From Pseudomonas fluorescens (GTDB lineage Bacteria; Pseudomonadota; Gammaproteobacteria; Pseudomonadales; Pseudomonadaceae): DNA of 64,000 nucleotides. Positions 9,003 through 17,584 of the stretch are shown piece by piece. A model generated the notes under the pieces. That model ran no database searches. It saw only the letters and a program-made list of their open reading frames with translations, and was not told the origin of the DNA. Position numbers and translations under genes: made by a program. Numbering within the stretch: the stretch's first letter is position 1; the number at the start of each line of letters is the position of its first letter. The stretch spans positions 62,001 through 126,000 of the forward strand of contig NZ_MRST01000016.1 of the NCBI RefSeq assembly GCF_001902145.1, written 5' to 3'.

Positions 9003-9737
9003 ATGAACCAAGCCTTCGACGTCGTTGAACTCGCCACGACTTATGCCAACAAGTCTGCCCAGGACATTCTCAAGCTGGCGTTCAGCCAGTTCGGCGATGA
9101 CCTGTGGATTTCCTTCAGCGGTGCCGAGGATGTGGTCCTGGTGGACATGGCCTGGAAGCTGAACAAGAACGTCAAGGTGTTCAGCCTCGACACCGGCCGC
9201 CTGCACCCGGAGACCTACCGGTTTATCGAGCAGGTACGTGAGTTCTACAAGATCGACATCGAACTGATCTCGCCAGACCCGAGCAAGCTGGAGCCGTTCG
9301 TCAAAGAGAAAGGCCTGTTCAGCTTTTATAAGGACGGCCATGGAGAATGCTGCGGCATCCGCAAGATCGAACCGCTGCGCCGCAAACTCGCCGGTGTCAG
9401 CGCCTGGGCCACCGGCCAGCGCCGCGACCAGAGCCCCGGCACTCGCAGCCAGGTAGCGGCGCTGGAAATCGACACGGCGTTCTCCACGCCGGAACGCACC
9501 CTGTACAAGTTCAACCCGCTGGCGCAGATGACCAGCGAAGAGGTATGGGGCTACATCCGCATGCTGGAGCTGCCGTACAACAGCCTGCATGAGCGCGGTT
9601 TTATCAGCATCGGCTGCGAGCCCTGCACTCGGCCGGTACTACCCCGCCAACATGAGCGTGAAGGCCGCTGGTGGTGGGAAGAAGCCACGCAGAAGGAATG
9701 TGGGCTGCATGCGGGGAATATCATCAGTAAGGCTTGA
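9003..9737 (+). CDS. cysH: Assimilatory adenylyl-sulfate (APS) reductase, [4Fe-4S] type
   Basis: The 244-residue cytosolic enzyme reduces activated sulfate to sulfite in cysteine synthesis. [12 protein letters not shown] is the PP-loop-type nucleotide site (about residues 38-49). The pair in GECCGIRKI and the pair in GCEPCTRPV form the iron-sulfur cluster motif of APS reductases, and KECGLHAG near the C-terminus holds the catalytic cysteine. Presence of the CC and CxxC pairs argues for APS rather than PAPS as substrate, as in other pseudomonads. TAGGA stands upstream of the ATG. The gene is single here, divergent from thrH. Confidence 0.94.
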   Translation: MNQAFDVVELATTYANKSAQDILKLAFSQFGDDLWISFSGAEDVVLVDMAWKLNKNVKVFSLDTGRLHPETYRFIEQVREFYKIDIELISPDPSKLEPFVKEKGLFSFYKDGHGECCGIRKIEPLRRKLAGVSAWATGQRRDQSPGTRSQVAALEIDTAFSTPERTLYKFNPLAQMTSEEVWGYIRMLELPYNSLHERGFISIGCEPCTRPVLPRQHEREGRWWWEEATQKECGLHAGNIISKA

Positions 9738-9762
9738 GGCCTTTAAGTTCATGTGGCAACAA

Positions 9763-9857
9763 AAATGTGGGAGGGGGCTTGCCCCCGATAGCGGTAGGTC
9801 AGTTGCAGATTTCTTGACTGATACACCGCAATCGGGGGCAAGCCCCCTCCCACATTT
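9763..9857. repeat. REPIN, GAGGGGGCTTGCCCCC type
   Basis: GGGAGGGGGCTTGCCCCCGA and its inverse flank a spacer just after cysH. This is the only copy of this variant in the window and it may also fold as a transcription terminator. Confidence 0.88.
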
Positions 9858-9879
9858 GCTTTGTGGTGAGCCGAAAATC

Positions 9880-9889
9880 TTGTACACAA
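9880..9889. promoter_or_regulatory. Near-palindrome TTGTACACAA
   Basis: It differs at one base from the perfect palindrome at 10140. The two form a spaced pair upstream of the transporter-racemase operon. A GntR/HutC-type operator is possible. Confidence 0.4.
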
Positions 9890-10139
9890 CCATGTAACTA
9901 TAGGTGCCATTTTTGTGTGCAACTTAAACTATAGCGCACCAAAACGTAACATCCCTCTTTGCTGATTTGCTCGTACGCAAATTGCTCTATTCTCGATTAA
10001 AAAATAAATACCTGTTCAAATGGTCAATTTATAGTGCTTTAGATTCAGTAAGTTATTCTAAAACTATATAAAAACAAAATTAGCCAAGATTTTCACATGT
10101 CGAAAATTGGCACGCATATGGCTTAGGTAGAAGTACGCT

Positions 10140-10149
10140 TTGTATACAA
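10140..10149. promoter_or_regulatory. Palindrome TTGTATACAA
   Basis: A perfect 10-bp palindrome about 70 bp upstream of the NCS1 gene. TTGTATACAA-like sites are typical of GntR/HutC-family repressors of amino-acid and hydantoin catabolism, but the regulator is not adjacent. Confidence 0.45.
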
Positions 10150-10216
10150 TCAATACAAAACCTACATACATTTTGCCATCCGCCGTTTTGCTGCAGATGC
10201 GCTGGAGCCTGCCGGA

Positions 10217-11746
10217 ATGCGTACAAGCCTCTCGAACACCCTCGCACTGGATCTGCCCTCCTCCCCACTGAACCCTGCGGCCGCAGGCCCCGGCCCGCTG
10301 GTGCTCAGCCCGCGCCTGCACAACAAGGACCTGGCGCCCACCAAGGTCGAAGGCCGACGCTGGGGGCGCTATAGCATCTTTGCGTTGTGGACCAATGACG
10401 TGCACAACATCGCCAACTATTCATTCGCCATTGGGCTCTATGCACTGGGCTTGGGCGGCTGGCAAATATTGCTGTCCCTGGGGATCGGCGCGGCGTTGGT
10501 GTACTTCTTCATGAATTTGTCGGGCTACATGGGGCAGAAGACCGGTGTGCCGTTTCCGGTTATCAGCCGCATCAGTTTTGGCATTCACGGGGCGCAGATT
10601 CCGGCGTTGATCAGGGCGGTGATTGCAATTGCCTGGTTTGGGATCCAGACCTACCTGGCCTCGGTGGTTTTCCGCGTACTGCTGACGGCCATTCATCCAG
10701 GGTTTGCCGATTATGATCACAACTCGATCCTTGGCCTGTCGACCCTCGGCTGGGCGTGCTTTGTTGCGATCTGGCTGGTGCAGTTGGTGATCCTCGCCTA
10801 CGGCATGGAAATGGTACGTCGCTATGAAGGCTTCGCCGGGCCGGTGATTCTGCTGACCGTGGCCGCACTGGCCGGGTGGATGTACTTCCAGGCGAACGGG
10901 CAGATTGCCTGGTCGATCCGCGAGCCCCTGAGTGGCGGCGAGATGTGGCGCAATATCTTTGCCGGCGGCGCGCTGTGGCTAGCCATCTACGGCACCCTGA
11001 TCCTTAACTTCTGCGACTTCGCGCGTTCGTCGCCGTGCCGCAAGACCATCCAGGTCGGCAATTTCTGGGGCCTGCCGGTCAATATCCTGGTGTTCGCCGC
11101 GATTACCGTGCTGCTATGCGGCGGGCAGTTCCAGCTCAATGGCCGCGTGATCGAAAGCCCGACCGAAATCATCGCGGCGATCCCCAACACATTTTTTCTG
11201 GTGCTCGGCTGCCTGGCCTTCCTCATCGTCACCGTGGCGGTGAACATCATGGCCAACTTCGTCGCCCCGGCCTTTGTACTGAGCAACCTGGCGCCCAAGT
11301 ACCTGAACTTCCGGCGCGCCGGGTTGATCAGCGCCTTCGTTGCCGTGCTGATCCTGCCGTGGAACCTCTATAACAGCCCATTGGTCATCGTGTATTTCCT
11401 CTCTGGGCTCGGCGCGCTGCTGGGGCCGTTGTACGGGGTGATCATGGTCGATTACTGGCTGATCCGTAAAAGCCAGGTGGATGTGCCGCAGTTGTACAGC
11501 GAAGACCCCCAAGGCATTTATTACTACAGCCGTGGGGTGAATATGCGTGCGGTGGCGGCGTTCATTCCGGCGGCGGTGATCGCCATCCTGCTGGCGCTGT
11601 TGCCGGGGTTTGCCAGCGTCTCGCCGTTTTCCTGGTTGTTTGGCGCAGGCATTGCCGGGTTGCTGTACCTGCTGATTGCCAAGCGTCAACCGCACTACGC
11701 CGATGTCAGCGGCGAAAGCATTGCCGTCGATAACGTCAGTCATTAA
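10217..11746 (+). CDS. NCS1-family nucleobase/allantoin/hydantoin symporter
   Basis: This 509-residue inner-membrane protein has about 12 hydrophobic segments. NCS1 signatures are the N-terminal LWTNDVHNIANYSFAIGLYALGLGGWQ region and NFCDFARSSPCRK in the middle. The family takes up purines, cytosine, allantoin or hydantoins with a cation. The next gene, a racemase of the allantoin/hydantoin type 13 nt downstream, makes allantoin or a 5-substituted hydantoin the best guess for substrate. GGAG stands before the ATG at 10217. No hydantoinase or allantoinase is in the window, so the full pathway would be encoded elsewhere. Confidence 0.85.
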   Translation: MRTSLSNTLALDLPSSPLNPAAAGPGPLVLSPRLHNKDLAPTKVEGRRWGRYSIFALWTNDVHNIANYSFAIGLYALGLGGWQILLSLGIGAALVYFFMNLSGYMGQKTGVPFPVISRISFGIHGAQIPALIRAVIAIAWFGIQTYLASVVFRVLLTAIHPGFADYDHNSILGLSTLGWACFVAIWLVQLVILAYGMEMVRRYEGFAGPVILLTVAALAGWMYFQANGQIAWSIREPLSGGEMWRNIFAGGALWLAIYGTLILNFCDFARSSPCRKTIQVGNFWGLPVNILVFAAITVLLCGGQFQLNGRVIESPTEIIAAIPNTFFLVLGCLAFLIVTVAVNIMANFVAPAFVLSNLAPKYLNFRRAGLISAFVAVLILPWNLYNSPLVIVYFLSGLGALLGPLYGVIMVDYWLIRKSQVDVPQLYSEDPQGIYYYSRGVNMRAVAAFIPAAVIAILLALLPGFASVSPFSWLFGAGIAGLLYLLIAKRQPHYADVSGESIAVDNVSH

Positions 11747-11759
11747 ACAAGGACTTTCC

Positions 11760-12488
11760 ATGCGTATCCTCGTGGTTAACGTCAACACCACCGAATCCAT
11801 CACCGACACCATTGCCCAGCAAGCACGGGCCGTGGCTTCACCGGGCACCGAAATTGTCGGGCTCACCCCGTACTTCGGCGCAGAATCAGTGGAGGGCAAT
11901 TTTGAAAGCTACCTGGCGGCCATCGCCGTGATGGACCGGGTGATGGCCTACGATCAGCCCTTTGATGCGGTGATCCAGGCCGGCTATGGCGAACATGGCC
12001 GTGAAGGCCTGCAGGAACTGCTCAATGTGCCGGTGGTGGATATCACCGAGGCGGCGGCCAGCACCGCGATGTTCCTGGGGCACGCCTACTCGGTGGTGAC
12101 CACCCTGGACCGCACTGTGCCGCTGATTGAAGACCGGCTGAAACTCGCCGGCCTCTACCAGCGTTGCGCTTCGGTGCGCGCCAGCGGCATGGCGGTGCTG
12201 GAGCTGGAAGAAGACCCGCTGGGCGCCATGGAAGCCATCGTGCACCAGGCGGAACTGGCCATTCGCGATGACAAGGCCGAGGTGATCTGCCTGGGCTGCG
12301 GCGGCATGGCCGGGCTGGACGAGCAGATTCGCCAGCGCACCGGGGTGCCGGTGGTGGACGGGGTGACGGCGGCGGTGATGGTTGCCGAGTCGTTGGTACG
12401 GTTGGGGTTGTCGACGTCGAAGGTCAGGACTTATGCCACACCGCGGCCGAAGAAGGTTATCGGGTGGCCGGGCAAGTTCGGGCGGTAG
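11760..12488 (+). CDS. Allantoin/hydantoin racemase (Asp/Glu racemase superfamily)
   Basis: This 242-residue protein begins MRILVVNVNTTESITDTI, as in HyuA/HpxA-type racemases. It has the two catalytic cysteine regions of the superfamily in altered form: the second is clear in VICLGCGGMAGL (about residue 180), whereas the first position reads QAGYGEHG, with no cysteine visible there. Racemisation lets a stereospecific hydrolase use both enantiomers. AAGGA lies just upstream of the ATG, which follows the transporter stop by 13 nt, so the two form an operon. Loss of the usual first cysteine, if real, could mean altered mechanism or substrate. Allantoin versus hydantoin cannot be decided from sequence alone. 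Confidence 0.8.
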   Translation: MRILVVNVNTTESITDTIAQQARAVASPGTEIVGLTPYFGAESVEGNFESYLAAIAVMDRVMAYDQPFDAVIQAGYGEHGREGLQELLNVPVVDITEAAASTAMFLGHAYSVVTTLDRTVPLIEDRLKLAGLYQRCASVRASGMAVLELEEDPLGAMEAIVHQAELAIRDDKAEVICLGCGGMAGLDEQIRQRTGVPVVDGVTAAVMVAESLVRLGLSTSKVRTYATPRPKKVIGWPGKFGR

Positions 12489-12535
12489 ACCGATGCGCTT
12501 GCCCGCGATGGCCACGACTCGATGTAAAGGCGTGC

Positions 12536-13459
12536 TCAGATAGCACTGAACCGTTGAGCCAGTTTCTGCTCGGCAAACTGCTCAATAATGAAATCCACAA
12601 ACGCCCGCGTCTTGCCCGGCAGCAATTTATGCTCGGCGTAGTAGATGGAAATATTGCCGTCGTCCACATACCAATCGGGTAACACTCGCACCAACGCACC
12701 ACTGTCCAGGAACGGCACGGCCATCGGCATGCTCACCAGCGCGATGCCAAGCCCCTGGGCACTGGCGCAGCAAGCGGCTTCGGAGTCGCTCATGGTCATC
12801 GCCGGTTTCAGCACTAGAGGGCTGTGCTCGCGCTCACGATTGGTCAGTTGCCATGAACGCACCCGGCCTGTCTGCGGCGAGCGGATCAAAATGCCAAGGC
12901 AGTGCGACAGCTCCTCGGGCGCCAGTACCGGCAGGCGGCGCGCCAGGTGATCCGGCGACGCCACCAGCACCCGGTGCGCCGGGGTCAACTTGCGCGCCAC
13001 CACGCCTTGGGGCAACTCAAACCCGCCGCCGATGGCCGCATCGAAGCCTTGACCGATCAGGTCGACCTGGCGGTTATCGAAATGCCAGTCCGGGCTGATA
13101 TCCGGACAGCGCCGCATAAATTCGCCCAGCAACGGCACCACGTAGCGGTTACCGAACACTGGCCCCATGCTGACCTTGAGCGTGCCCACCGGCCGCCCTT
13201 CGGCACTGGCCAGGTTGGCGACCGCATTCTGAATGGTGGTGAGGCTGCCGCTGACTTCCTCCAAAAACATCTTGCCGGCTTCGGTCAGCGCCAGGCGCCG
13301 AGTGCTGCGCTGAAACAGCCGCACACCGAGGCGCGCCTCTAGCTTGGCAACGCTTTTACCCACCGCTGCGGGAGTGAGGCTCAGGTGCCGTGCAGCCTCG
13401 GCAAAGCTGCCACCCTCGGCGCTGCGCACAAAGCATTCGATACTGCCAAAGCTTTCCAT
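12536..13459 (-). CDS. LysR-family transcriptional regulator
   Basis: The 307-residue protein has an N-terminal winged helix (FVRSAEGGSFAEAARHLSLTPAAVGKSVAKLE in the first 40 residues) and a LysR substrate-binding domain. It is divergent from the SDR gene at 13567 across 107 bp, the usual arrangement for a LysR regulator and its target. The effector is unknown. It ends 47 bp from the convergent racemase gene, so it is less likely to control that operon. Confidence 0.9.
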   Translation of the reverse strand: MESFGSIECFVRSAEGGSFAEAARHLSLTPAAVGKSVAKLEARLGVRLFQRSTRRLALTEAGKMFLEEVSGSLTTIQNAVANLASAEGRPVGTLKVSMGPVFGNRYVVPLLGEFMRRCPDISPDWHFDNRQVDLIGQGFDAAIGGGFELPQGVVARKLTPAHRVLVASPDHLARRLPVLAPEELSHCLGILIRSPQTGRVRSWQLTNREREHSPLVLKPAMTMSDSEAACCASAQGLGIALVSMPMAVPFLDSGALVRVLPDWYVDDGNISIYYAEHKLLPGKTRAFVDFIIEQFAEQKLAQRFSAI

Positions 13460-13566
13460 ATCGCCCCACTCTAAACTTTTGGTTTACACAGACTATAGCA
13501 ACCACGGTCTACCGAGAGGGGCGAGTGAGGTCGATACTCGCTCCATCAACTACCTCGGAGATCGAT

Positions 13567-14313
13567 ATGACCACACACAACCTCACCGGCAAAGTCGCCT
13601 TGATTCAAGGCGGTTCCCGCGGCATCGGCGCCGCCATCGTCAAGCGCCTCGCCGCCCAGGGGGCAGCGGTTGCCTTTACCTACGTCAGCTCGGCCGCCAA
13701 GGCTCGAACACTGCAGAACGAGGTGATCAGCGCAGGTGGTCAGGCTCTGGCGATTCACGCCGACAGCGCCAATGCCACGGCGATTCGCGCTGCGGTCAAC
13801 GCCACGGTGGAGGCGTTTGGACGCCTGGATATCCTGGTGAACAACGCTGGCGTGCTGGCCATCGCGCCGCTGGAAGAATTCAAGCTGGAAGACTTCGACC
13901 AGACCTTGGCGATCAATGTACGCAGCGTATTTATCGCTACCCAGGAAGCGGCCAAGCATATGGGCGAAGGTGGCCGCGTGATCAATATCGGCAGCACCAA
14001 CGCCGAACGCATGCCCTTTGGCGGCGGCGGGCCCTACGCCATGAGCAAGGCGGCGCTGGTGGGGTTGACCAAGGGATTGGCGCGGGACCTGGGACCACGG
14101 GGCATCACCATCAACAACGTGCAGCCTGGGCCGGTGGACACCGACATGAACCCGGCGAACAGTGATTTTGCCGAAAGCCTGATCGGGTTGATGGCGGTAG
14201 GTCGGTATGGGCATGTGGAGGAGATTGCCAGTTTTGTGGCCTATCTGGCCGGGCCGGAAGCCGGCTATATCACGGGCGCCAGCCTGACCATCGATGGTGG
14301 TTTCAGCGCCTGA
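13567..14313 (+). CDS. Short-chain dehydrogenase/reductase (SDR, FabG-like)
   Basis: This 248-residue classical SDR has the nucleotide-binding motif QGGSRGIG (residues 14-21), the NNAG motif in ILVNNAGVL, the catalytic serine in INIGSTNAER and the PYAMSKAAL Tyr-Lys pair. The C-terminal block GYITGASLTIDGGFSA is typical. Such enzymes reduce 3-oxoacyl or other ketone substrates with NAD(P)H. The first glycine-rich position reads QGGSRG rather than TGGSRG, a small deviation. GGAG precedes the ATG. Its substrate is unknown; the divergent LysR gene probably controls it. Confidence 0.9.
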   Translation: MTTHNLTGKVALIQGGSRGIGAAIVKRLAAQGAAVAFTYVSSAAKARTLQNEVISAGGQALAIHADSANATAIRAAVNATVEAFGRLDILVNNAGVLAIAPLEEFKLEDFDQTLAINVRSVFIATQEAAKHMGEGGRVINIGSTNAERMPFGGGGPYAMSKAALVGLTKGLARDLGPRGITINNVQPGPVDTDMNPANSDFAESLIGLMAVGRYGHVEEIASFVAYLAGPEAGYITGASLTIDGGFSA

Positions 14314-14332
14314 TTTTGCAACACCGCAAACC

Positions 14333-14427
14333 AAATGCAGGAGCGGGCTTGCCCGCGGAGGCGGTGTGTCAGTGCCACATCTGTTACTGCACTACCGCTT
14401 TCGCAGGCAAGCCAGCTCCCACATTTT
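14333..14427. repeat. REPIN, mixed variant
   Basis: The left unit reads GAGCGGGCTTGCCCGCGG and the right unit GCAGGCAAGCCAGCTCCC, so the two arms come from different REP variants. It lies between convergent SDR and HAD genes. Confidence 0.8.
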
Positions 14428-14440
14428 TGACCGCGCGGGG

Positions 14441-15127
14441 TCAGGCCATGGGGGGCAAGCCGTAGGCGGCCAAATCAAAGTCGGCGAGCTTGCGAATAAT
14501 CTGGTCAGCATGCTGGTACTTGCTGTCAGCCATCGCCTCATCGGGCACCGCAATAGCGGTCATGTGCGCAGCCTTCGCGGCCGTCACGCCGAACGGCGAA
14601 TCTTCGAACACCAGACAATCCTCAGGGGCTACACCCAACCGGCGCGCGGCAGTGAGGAAGATATCCGGCGCGGGCTTGGCAGCGCCTACTTCCGGGTCGT
14701 CCGCGGTGACGATGGTGTCGAACAGGCCAAACCATTCACGGTGCAGGGTGGTCTTGTGGCCAAACGAGTTACGCGATGAACTGGTGCCCACCGCAATCGG
14801 AATATTGTGCGCCTTCAAGTGCCGCACCAACGCCTCGGCGCCGGGCATGCCCAGGGCCTTGGGAAAGCGCTCGCTCATCAGCGGTTCGCGTATTTCCAGA
14901 AACTCGGCGGGCGTGATCGGCAGGTCCAGCGCCTTGACCACGTAATCGGCCAAATCCTGGGCACCCCGCCCGATGATGTGCTGCTTGATACCCCAGTCGT
15001 AGGTACGGCCATAGCGTTCGGCAATGATCTGCGTGACTTCGGTGTAGATGCCTTCGGTATCCAGCAACAACCCGTCCATATCGAAAATCACGGCCTTGAT
15101 CGGGACAGCGTTACGCGGTGCATTCAT
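14441..15127 (-). CDS. HAD-IA hydrolase, beta-phosphoglucomutase/pseudouridine-5'-phosphatase-like
   Basis: This 228-residue HAD phosphatase carries the nucleophile motif VIFDMDGLLLDTE, motif II GTSSSRN, the lysine in GAAKPAPDIF and motif IV CLVFEDSPFGVTAA. The cap sits after motif I, as in the beta-phosphoglucomutase subgroup. The GLLLDTE loop and length resemble eukaryotic HDHD1 (pseudouridine-5'-phosphatase) and E. coli YniC. The ATG at 15127 is preferred over the GTG at 15130. Substrate is not decided by sequence. Confidence 0.85.
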   Translation of the reverse strand: MNAPRNAVPIKAVIFDMDGLLLDTEGIYTEVTQIIAERYGRTYDWGIKQHIIGRGAQDLADYVVKALDLPITPAEFLEIREPLMSERFPKALGMPGAEALVRHLKAHNIPIAVGTSSSRNSFGHKTTLHREWFGLFDTIVTADDPEVGAAKPAPDIFLTAARRLGVAPEDCLVFEDSPFGVTAAKAAHMTAIAVPDEAMADSKYQHADQIIRKLADFDLAAYGLPPMA

Positions 15128-15235
15128 CACAACACAACCTTGGGGCGAGGACTAAAAGGATTCAGCACAATAACGGCCACGCTTACCGGCGAGCAACCCT
15201 TTAGACTGTCTGCCCCTCTTTTCGAAGTGCTCCCA

Positions 15236-15601
15236 ATGCTCTACCGACTCGCCGCCGACGGCCTCGTGCTGTTTCACCTGACCTTCATCCTGTTCGTGTT
15301 GTTCGGTGGCCTGCTCGCCCTGAAATGGCCCCGGATGATATGGCTGCATCTGCCTGCCGTTGCCTGGGGCATTGCGGTAGAGGTGCTGCACCTGCCCTGC
15401 CCGCTTACCCGTTGGGAAAACCTGTTTCGCCACTTGGCTGGCCAAGACGGTTATGGCGGCGGGTTTATCGAGCACTACATCCTGACGCTGATCTACCCCG
15501 CCGGGCTGACTGCCAATATCCAATTGCTGCTGGGGGCCGTGGTGGTGGTGATCAACCTCGCGGTGTATGGGCGGGTTATCCGGCGTTACGTACAGGCTTG
15601 A
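15236..15601 (+). CDS. DUF2784 membrane protein
   Basis: This 121-residue protein matches the DUF2784 family. It has three to four hydrophobic helices (MLYRLAADGLVLFHLTFILFV near the start, WLHLPAVAWGIAVEVLH, and a C-terminal IQLLLGAVVVVINLAVYG), with a conserved CPLTRWEN motif in the loop. The ATG at 15236 is chosen because translation from it begins directly with the first helix. It is divergent from the HAD gene across about 110 bp. Function is unknown. Confidence 0.85.
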   Translation: MLYRLAADGLVLFHLTFILFVLFGGLLALKWPRMIWLHLPAVAWGIAVEVLHLPCPLTRWENLFRHLAGQDGYGGGFIEHYILTLIYPAGLTANIQLLLGAVVVVINLAVYGRVIRRYVQA

Positions 15602-15885
15602 GACAGCTGCGCTGGTGAAGAATCAGCGCACCTCATTCCGTCGTGGTCGCCCCATGTCCGAAGCCTTCGAAGTCCCCAGCCCCCACGAAAAACACCTTGA
15701 CACGCCGAAAAGCAAATGTGGGAGCTGTCGAGCCCCAGCGAGGCTGCGATGGGATCACCGCCCAGTACCCGCCAGACTGAGTCATCTGCATCCCTGCCTC
15801 GCTGATTGATTTCAATCTGCCAGCTGAGCGCTTAGAGTGTCGCCCCCGAGAATTGAATCTCGAGATTGAATCTATGGAGTTATAA

Positions 15886-16221
15886 GTGAAATACCTCAGT
15901 AAAGTCGTTGCAGCAGCCATACTTGGTTTCACCCTGGCAGGTTGCACCGGCACCGCCATGAAAACCCAGCAATACGACGCCAGCCAATACACCGTGCTGG
16001 GCCACAGCGAAGCCAGCGCCACCGGCATCATGCTGCTGGGTGTTATCCCCATCGGCCAGAACAACCGCTTCGTGCGCGCCCAGGATGCGGCCATCAAGGC
16101 CAAGGGCGGCGACGCGTTGATCAACACACAAGTGCAGGAAAAGTGGTTCTGGGCTTGGGTATTGAACGGCTACACCACCAAGATCTCCGGTGATGTGATC
16201 AAGCTGAAAACCGCGCAGTAA
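15886..16221 (+). CDS. Small lipoprotein of unknown function
   Basis: The 111-residue protein has a lipoprotein signal (MKYLSKVVAAAILGFTLAGC, with Cys20 as lipid-attachment site in the LAGC lipobox) and a short domain with a glycine-rich hydrophobic patch (GIMLLGVIPIGQNN) followed by QDAAIKAKGGDALINTQVQEKW. This resembles small outer-membrane-associated TRL-type lipoproteins. The start is GTG at 15886 with GGAG upstream. The 284-bp gap before it contains only a degenerate REP-like stretch near 15717. No partner gene is evident. Confidence 0.82.
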   Translation: MKYLSKVVAAAILGFTLAGCTGTAMKTQQYDASQYTVLGHSEASATGIMLLGVIPIGQNNRFVRAQDAAIKAKGGDALINTQVQEKWFWAWVLNGYTTKISGDVIKLKTAQ

Positions 16222-16289
16222 GTATGAAACTGCCAGGGCGCTGACCCCGGCAAGCGGCGTATCATGGGCCTGACCTTCGAGGATGGCCC

Positions 16290-17330
16290 ATGAATCTCAG
16301 TATCGCTTACGCACTCGCCGCCGCCGCCCTGTTCGGCGCCAGCACCCCGCTGGCCAAAAGCCTTGGCCTGAGCCTCTCGCCCATCCTGCTCGCCGGCCTG
16401 CTCTACCTCGGCAGCGGCATCGGCCTTGCCGGTGTGCGCTTGATCCGTGATCGCGGCTGGAAACCTACCGGGCTAACCCCATCGGAGTGGCCCTGGCTAC
16501 TCGGCGCCATCGCCTTCGGCGGCATCCTCGGCCCCGTTGCATTGATGTTCGGCCTGACCCGCACCACCAGCGCCAGCGCCTCCCTGATGCTCAACCTTGA
16601 GTCGGTACTGACCGCCGTGATCGCCTGGGTCGTGTTCCGCGAAAACGCCGACCGCCGCATCGTCCTCGGCATGCTCGCCATTGTGCTGGGCGGCGTGGTG
16701 TTGTCATGGTCCGGTGCTGACGGCAGCCGCCAGGACTGGGTCGGACCGCTCGCCGTTGCGCTGGCATGTTTGTGCTGGGGGATCGATAACAACCTCACGC
16801 GCAAGGTGTCCGCGTCTGACGCGTTGTTTATCGCAGGTGCCAAAGGCTTGATTGCGGGGCTGGTCAATTGCAGCCTGGCACTTTACCTCGGAGCGCAGAT
16901 TCCCGGCATGGCGCAACTGGCGCCGATTCTACTGGTAGGTTTCCTCGGCTATGGCATCAGCCTGGTGATGTTCGTGCTGGCCCTGCGCGGGCTGGGCAGC
17001 GCGCGCACCGGCGCTTACTTCTCCACGGCACCTTTTCTCGGTGCCGCAGTGGCGTTGTTGGTATTTGACGAGTCGGTGACCGTGGCGTTCTGGATTGCCT
17101 CGGCACTGATGGCCTTGGGCGTGTGGCTGCATCTGACGGAGCGGCATGCCCATGAGCATCTGCATGAGGCAACGGAGCATGGGCATTGGCATGTGCATGA
17201 TGAGCATCATCAACATGAGCATGGGTTTGAGTGGGACTCGAAAGTGCCTCATAGCCATGTGCATGCACATGGCGTGATGAGGCATAGCCATGCGCATTTT
17301 CCGGATGTGCATCATCGGCATAGGCATTGA
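16290..17330 (+). CDS. EamA/DMT-family transporter with histidine-rich C-terminal tail
   Basis: The 346-residue inner-membrane protein has two EamA repeats and about ten membrane helices (residues 1-285). These are followed by a 61-residue tail containing 23 histidines, in patterns such as HAHEHLHE, HEHGFEW and HSHVHAHG. DMT transporters export metabolites. The tail is of the kind seen on metal transporters and metal-binding proteins and would probably be cytosolic or periplasmic depending on helix number. Nothing in the neighbourhood points to a substrate. The tail is read in the same frame with no frameshift. Confidence 0.88.
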   Translation: MNLSIAYALAAAALFGASTPLAKSLGLSLSPILLAGLLYLGSGIGLAGVRLIRDRGWKPTGLTPSEWPWLLGAIAFGGILGPVALMFGLTRTTSASASLMLNLESVLTAVIAWVVFRENADRRIVLGMLAIVLGGVVLSWSGADGSRQDWVGPLAVALACLCWGIDNNLTRKVSASDALFIAGAKGLIAGLVNCSLALYLGAQIPGMAQLAPILLVGFLGYGISLVMFVLALRGLGSARTGAYFSTAPFLGAAVALLVFDESVTVAFWIASALMALGVWLHLTERHAHEHLHEATEHGHWHVHDEHHQHEHGFEWDSKVPHSHVHAHGVMRHSHAHFPDVHHRHRH

Positions 17331-17436
17331 GGGCGGGCTTACGCATAAGTAGTGATGCGGTGGTGCTGAGTGACTTTGCACTGCTCTGCTCAATTCCGCT
17401 GCGGGACGGATGCGATTTGCTCGATGTCATCGGGCG
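17331..17436. other. Left junction of the phage-remnant island
   Basis: About 106 bp after the EamA gene without a convincing gene. It joins core sequence to phage-derived repeat A. No integrase or att site could be identified. Confidence 0.4.
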
Positions 17437-17560
17437 ACGAATGGATATGCCGTGCGCATGACCTAACAGCAGGTCTCAAACTCAAAAATTACAAACCTCA
17501 GGTTTCTTTCGAAACCTGGGGTTTTGTTTGCTGTGAACGTGGTGAAACGAAAATCAAATC
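17437..17560 (+). repeat. Direct repeat A: phage-gene 3' end plus terminator
   Basis: This 124-bp segment is nearly identical in layout to 20197-20320. It begins ACGAATGGATATGCCGTGCG, contains the hairpin CAGGTTTC-TTTC-GAAACCTG and ends GAACGAAAATC-like. One frame ends TNGYAVRMT before a stop, the same reading as in copy B (TNGYAVRII). Confidence 0.8.
17494..17529 (+). terminator. Rho-independent terminator in repeat A
   Basis: The stem CAGGTTTC/GAAACCTG with a TTTC loop is followed by a T-rich run. It probably ended a phage late operon; no intact gene now reads into it. Confidence 0.65.
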
Positions 17561-17584
17561 AACCTGTGCCTTTTCCAACTTCTG

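Larger units (their letters stand above)
9858..10216. other. AT-rich regulatory gap before the NCS1 transporter gene
   Basis: About 360 bp without a gene and markedly AT-richer than its surroundings. It holds two TTGTAYACAA elements (9880 and 10140) and an AT-rich stretch near 10050-10080 suited to a promoter. No RNA gene is recognised. Confidence 0.6.
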
